Positions 22,201 through 22,203 of a stretch of 22,203 bases of DNA are shown here, one piece after another. Source of the stretch: CAUPWF01 sp964367685. Its GTDB lineage: Bacteria > Bacillota > Clostridia > Lachnospirales > Lachnospiraceae. The notes under the pieces were generated by a model. The model had not been told where the DNA came from. It was given only the letters and a program-made list of their open reading frames with translations, and did no database searches. The position numbers and the translations under genes were made by a program. Position 1 is the stretch's first letter; every line of letters starts with the position of its first letter. Location: NCBI GenBank assembly GCA_964367685.1, contig CAYIYM010000032.1:1-22203 (forward strand), in the 5' to 3' direction.

Positions 22201-22203
22201 TTT

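Larger units (their letters stand above)
21875..22203. other. Non-coding region upstream of the hrcA promoter
   Basis: This ~330-bp end segment contains a GC-rich tandem array and inverted repeats and no convincing gene. A 70-codon minus-strand frame over the array (21887-22099) encodes only Lys/Pro/Gly/Ala-rich repeats and is not called. The base composition of the array is far richer in G+C than everything else in the window. Confidence 0.75.

Overview
The window is a low-GC Gram-positive (Firmicutes) chromosomal fragment, most like a Lachnospiraceae/clostridial anaerobe. Supporting signs are strong purine-rich ribosome binding sites, oxygen-sensitive ferredoxin-linked enzymes (IorAB, a flavodoxin-ferredoxin protein), an HrcA/CIRCE heat-shock system and a clostridial pst-pho operon. 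The genus is inferred, not read from the sequence. It is draft sequence: two runs of exactly 100 N (11410-11509 and 20620-20719) are scaffold placeholders of unknown true size. All genes except cspA lie on the minus strand, so biological order runs from high to low coordinates.

From 1 to 5480 is a phosphate operon: pstS, pstC, pstA, pstB, phoU, phoP and the start of a phoR-like kinase gene cut by the window edge. Junctions after pstC are very tight (overlaps or gaps of 0-1 nt). A cluster of TTAACA repeats upstream of pstS looks like a PhoP box. The PstS protein has its two halves in swapped order relative to the usual PstS, an apparent circular permutation. From 5470 to 7262 is a two-gene unit: an AEC-type carrier and an EFR1-type flavodoxin/ferredoxin protein, with its own promoter and terminator. 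From 7263 to 9488 lies a membrane sensor with a degenerate GGDEF domain and an intact EAL domain, likely a c-di-GMP phosphodiesterase. A corrinoid adenosyltransferase gene follows (9669-10199).

The plus-strand cold-shock gene cspA (10626-10826) has a consensus promoter, a hairpin at the very start of its transcript and a strong terminator. Converging on it is an aromatic 2-oxoacid operon: iorA, iorB, a paaK-like aryl-CoA ligase gene and an ACT-domain gene. IorAB converts arylpyruvates to aryl-acetyl-CoA, the ligase interconverts the acid and its CoA ester, and the ACT protein probably senses an amino acid. The first N gap interrupts this operon, but its flanks share an identical 55-bp sequence, so it is probably not a real interruption.

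From 15353 to 17256 are ridA (own promoter and terminator) and a MATE-family transporter gene that starts 2 nt after dnaJ. From 17259 to 21870 is the heat-shock operon hrcA-(gap)-dnaK-dnaJ, with a consensus promoter and a perfect CIRCE operator before hrcA. grpE, normally between hrcA and dnaK, is not visible and probably lies in the second N gap. Hairpins with GAAA tetraloops sit before dnaK and between dnaK and dnaJ. The last 300 bases hold a GC-rich minisatellite of eight 18-22-bp units and nested inverted repeats, with no convincing gene.

No wholly new defence or mobile system was seen. The most interesting items are the permuted PstS, the GC-rich minisatellite next to the heat-shock promoter, the structured RNA elements in the chaperone and cold-shock transcripts, and the transporter embedded behind dnaJ.
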